A stretch of DNA of 7,468 bases from Aquincola sp. Lineage in GTDB: Bacteria > Pseudomonadota > Gammaproteobacteria > Burkholderiales > Burkholderiaceae_C. The notes beneath the pieces were generated by a model, which did no database searches, had not been told where the DNA came from, and saw only the letters and a program-made list of their open reading frames with translations. Below, piece after piece: positions 6,040-7,468 of the stretch; within the stretch, counting starts at the first letter, position 1, and every line of letters starts with the position of its first letter. Position numbers and translations under genes: made by a program. Where the stretch lies: NCBI GenBank assembly GCA_029884035.1, contig JAOUIM010000168.1, positions 1-7,468 of the forward strand, written 5' to 3'.

Positions 6040-7468
6040 ATGTTGCTCACCCGCAAGACCGTTGGTGCATCGACCACGCCGTCGTCCGCACTGGTTGCGA
6101 GCCTGGCGCGCGGCGTCGGCCGCGCGATCCCGACCATGGACCGGCGGGCGTTCCTGCGCCGCTCCGGCTTGGGCGTCGGCGCCGGCATCGCCGTGTCGCA
6201 GCTCACGCTGGTCAAGAAGGCCGAGGCGGCCGATGGCGCCAAGGTCTCCGGCGACAAGAAGGTCGAGGTCAAGCGCACGGTGTGCGGCCACTGCTCGGTG
6301 GGCTGCGCGATCGATGCGGTGGTGGAAAACGGCATCTGGGTGCGCCAGGAGCCGGTGTTCGATTCGCCGATCAACCTCGGCGCGCACTGTGCCAAGGGCG
6401 CGGCGGTTCGCGAGAACGGGCATGGCGAGTTCCGCCTCAGGACACCGATGAAGCTGGTCGACGGCAAGTACCAGAAGATCAGCTGGGACCAGGCGCTCGA
6501 CGAGATCAGCGCCAAGATGCTGGACCTGAAGAAGACGAGCGGGCCGGATTCGGTGTTCGTCGTCGGCTCGTCCAAGCACAACAACGAGCAGTCCTATCTG
6601 CTGCGCAAGTGGATGACGCTGTGGGGCAGCAACAACTGCGACCACCAGGCGCGCATCTGCCACAGCACCACGGTGGCCGGCGTGGCCAATACCTGGGGCT
6701 ACGGCGCGATGACGAACTCGTACAACGACATGCAGAACTCCAAGGCGGCGCTGTACATCGGCAGCAACGCCGCCGAGGCGCACCCGGTGTCGTTGCTGCA
6801 CATGCTGCACGCCAAGGAGAATGGCTGCAAGATGATCGTGGTCGACCCGCGCTTCACGCGCACGGCGGCCAAGGCCGACGAGTTCGTGCGCCTGCGTTCG
6901 GGCACGGACATCCCCTTCCTGTTCGGCGTCCTGTACCACGTGTTCAAGAACGGCTGGGAGGACAAGCAGTACATCGCGGACCGTGTCTACGGCATGGACA
7001 AGGTTCGCGAGGATGTGCTGGCCAAATGGACGCCCGACAAGGTGCAGGAGGCCTGCGGCGTCGACGAGGCCACGACGCTGAAGGTGGCCAAGATCATGGC
7101 CGAGAACCGCCCGAGCACGATCGTCTGGTGCATGGGCCAGACGCAGCACACCATCGGCAACGCGATGGTGCGCGCGTCGTGCCTGCTGCAGCTCGCTCTG
7201 GGCAACATCGGCAAGTCGGGCGGCGGTGCGAACATCTTCCGTGGCCACGACAACGTGCAGGGTGCAACGGACGTCGGTCCGAACCCCGACTCGCTGCCGG
7301 GCTACTACGGCATCGCCGAAGGCTCGTTCAAGCACTTCGCGGCCACCTGGGGTGTGGATTTCGAGTGGATCAAGAAGCAGTACGCCCCAGGGATGATGAC
7401 CAAGCCGGGGATCACGGTGTCGCGCTGGATCGACGGCGTCCTCGAGAAGAACGAGCTGATCGACCAGG
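6040..7468 (+). CDS. fdhA: Formate dehydrogenase catalytic alpha subunit, Tat-exported, Cys-type (3' end missing)
   Basis: 476 residues are visible; the frame is open at the window edge and roughly half of a typical 900-1000-residue subunit is present. Role: oxidation of formate to CO2 at a bis-pterin Mo/W centre in the periplasm, passing electrons to beta and gamma subunits expected downstream. Seen in order: a 32-residue leader; a twin-arginine motif D-R35-R36-A-F-L with hydrophobic region to about residue 57; a [4Fe-4S] site C82-x2-C85-x3-C89-x27-C117 followed by Lys119, the residue that bridges cluster and pterin in this superfamily; C207-H208 in ICHSTTVAG, where Cys207 (TGC) aligns with the selenocysteine of E. 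coli FdnG; GAMTN and NAAEAHP cofactor-binding motifs; and FRGHDNVQGA with Arg401, aligning with catalytic Arg333 of E. coli FdhF. The metal ligand, His and Arg are therefore all present, which separates it from nitrate reductase and other relatives. It is a Cys enzyme and does not need selenocysteine machinery. It probably shares a transcript with the small Tat protein. Confidence 0.95.
   Translation, partial: MLLTRKTVGASTTPSSALVASLARGVGRAIPTMDRRAFLRRSGLGVGAGIAVSQLTLVKKAEAADGAKVSGDKKVEVKRTVCGHCSVGCAIDAVVENGIWVRQEPVFDSPINLGAHCAKGAAVRENGHGEFRLRTPMKLVDGKYQKISWDQALDEISAKMLDLKKTSGPDSVFVVGSSKHNNEQSYLLRKWMTLWGSNNCDHQARICHSTTVAGVANTWGYGAMTNSYNDMQNSKAALYIGSNAAEAHPVSLLHMLHAKENGCKMIVVDPRFTRTAAKADEFVRLRSGTDIPFLFGVLYHVFKNGWEDKQYIADRVYGMDKVREDVLAKWTPDKVQEACGVDEATTLKVAKIMAENRPSTIVWCMGQTQHTIGNAMVRASCLLQLALGNIGKSGGGANIFRGHDNVQGATDVGPNPDSLPGYYGIAEGSFKHFAATWGVDFEWIKKQYAPGMMTKPGITVSRWIDGVLEKNELIDQ

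Noticed and set aside
6658..6660. Selenocysteine at the formate dehydrogenase active site
   Set aside because: The codon is TGC, so the metal ligand is an ordinary cysteine (Cys207).
5971..7335. 454-residue open frame on - opposite the alpha subunit
   Set aside because: It is the antisense shadow of a clearly conserved formate dehydrogenase with all catalytic residues; it is rich in Arg, Val, Ala, His and Leu without recognisable motifs.
1..7468. Mobile element, CRISPR array, tRNA or rRNA
   Set aside because: No transposase or integrase, no regularly spaced direct repeats, and no cloverleaf-like or rRNA-like segment was seen; almost the whole window is accounted for by coherent genes.

Overview
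The window is a high-GC (about two-thirds G+C or more), densely coding stretch of a proteobacterial chromosome. The gene set, codon bias toward G/C in third positions and the style of the formate dehydrogenase suggest a betaproteobacterium of the Burkholderiales (Rubrivivax/Leptothrix-like). That placement is inferred from family resemblance, not from a phylogenetic marker. The theme is a respiratory, Tat-exported, molybdenum/tungsten formate dehydrogenase (FDH) locus with its accessory and regulatory genes.

Layout: (i) 1-1606, +, the 3' part of a large multi-cluster ferredoxin-like protein, open at the left edge; (ii) 1608-2243, +, a TorD-family chaperone starting one base after the ferredoxin stop; (iii) 2253-4217, -, a membrane sensor histidine kinase with a large periplasmic Cache-type domain, whose stop lies 9 bases from the chaperone stop (tail-to-tail); (iv) 4249-5604, -, an NtrC-type response regulator directly upstream of the kinase in the same direction; (v) 5605-5782, a 178-base divergent control region with a regular array of CGAC/GTCG half-sites, a second inverted repeat and a near-perfect Shine-Dalgarno sequence; (vi) 5783-5992, +, a 69-residue Tat-signal protein of the 'formate dehydrogenase region TAT target' type (FdhX-like); (vii) 6040-7468, +, the first 476 residues of the FDH catalytic alpha subunit, open at the right edge. 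The beta (Fe-S) and gamma (cytochrome b) subunit genes would be expected just outside on the right.

How they fit together: the alpha subunit oxidises formate in the periplasm after folded export through Tat; the TorD-like chaperone probably supports cofactor loading and export; the small Tat protein and polyferredoxin are conserved companions of such loci with no well-defined function. The two-component system sits between the accessory pair and the structural genes and shares a divergent promoter region with the latter, so it probably controls the FDH operon, perhaps in response to formate or another small carboxylate.

The most noteworthy point is that the NtrC-type regulator keeps its ATPase motifs but has lost the GAFTGA loop needed to contact sigma-54, and no convincing -24/-12 promoter is visible in the control region. 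It therefore probably acts through sigma-70-type polymerase, with the CGAC/GTCG array as the best operator candidate. Nothing in the window looks like a mobile element, CRISPR array or RNA gene.
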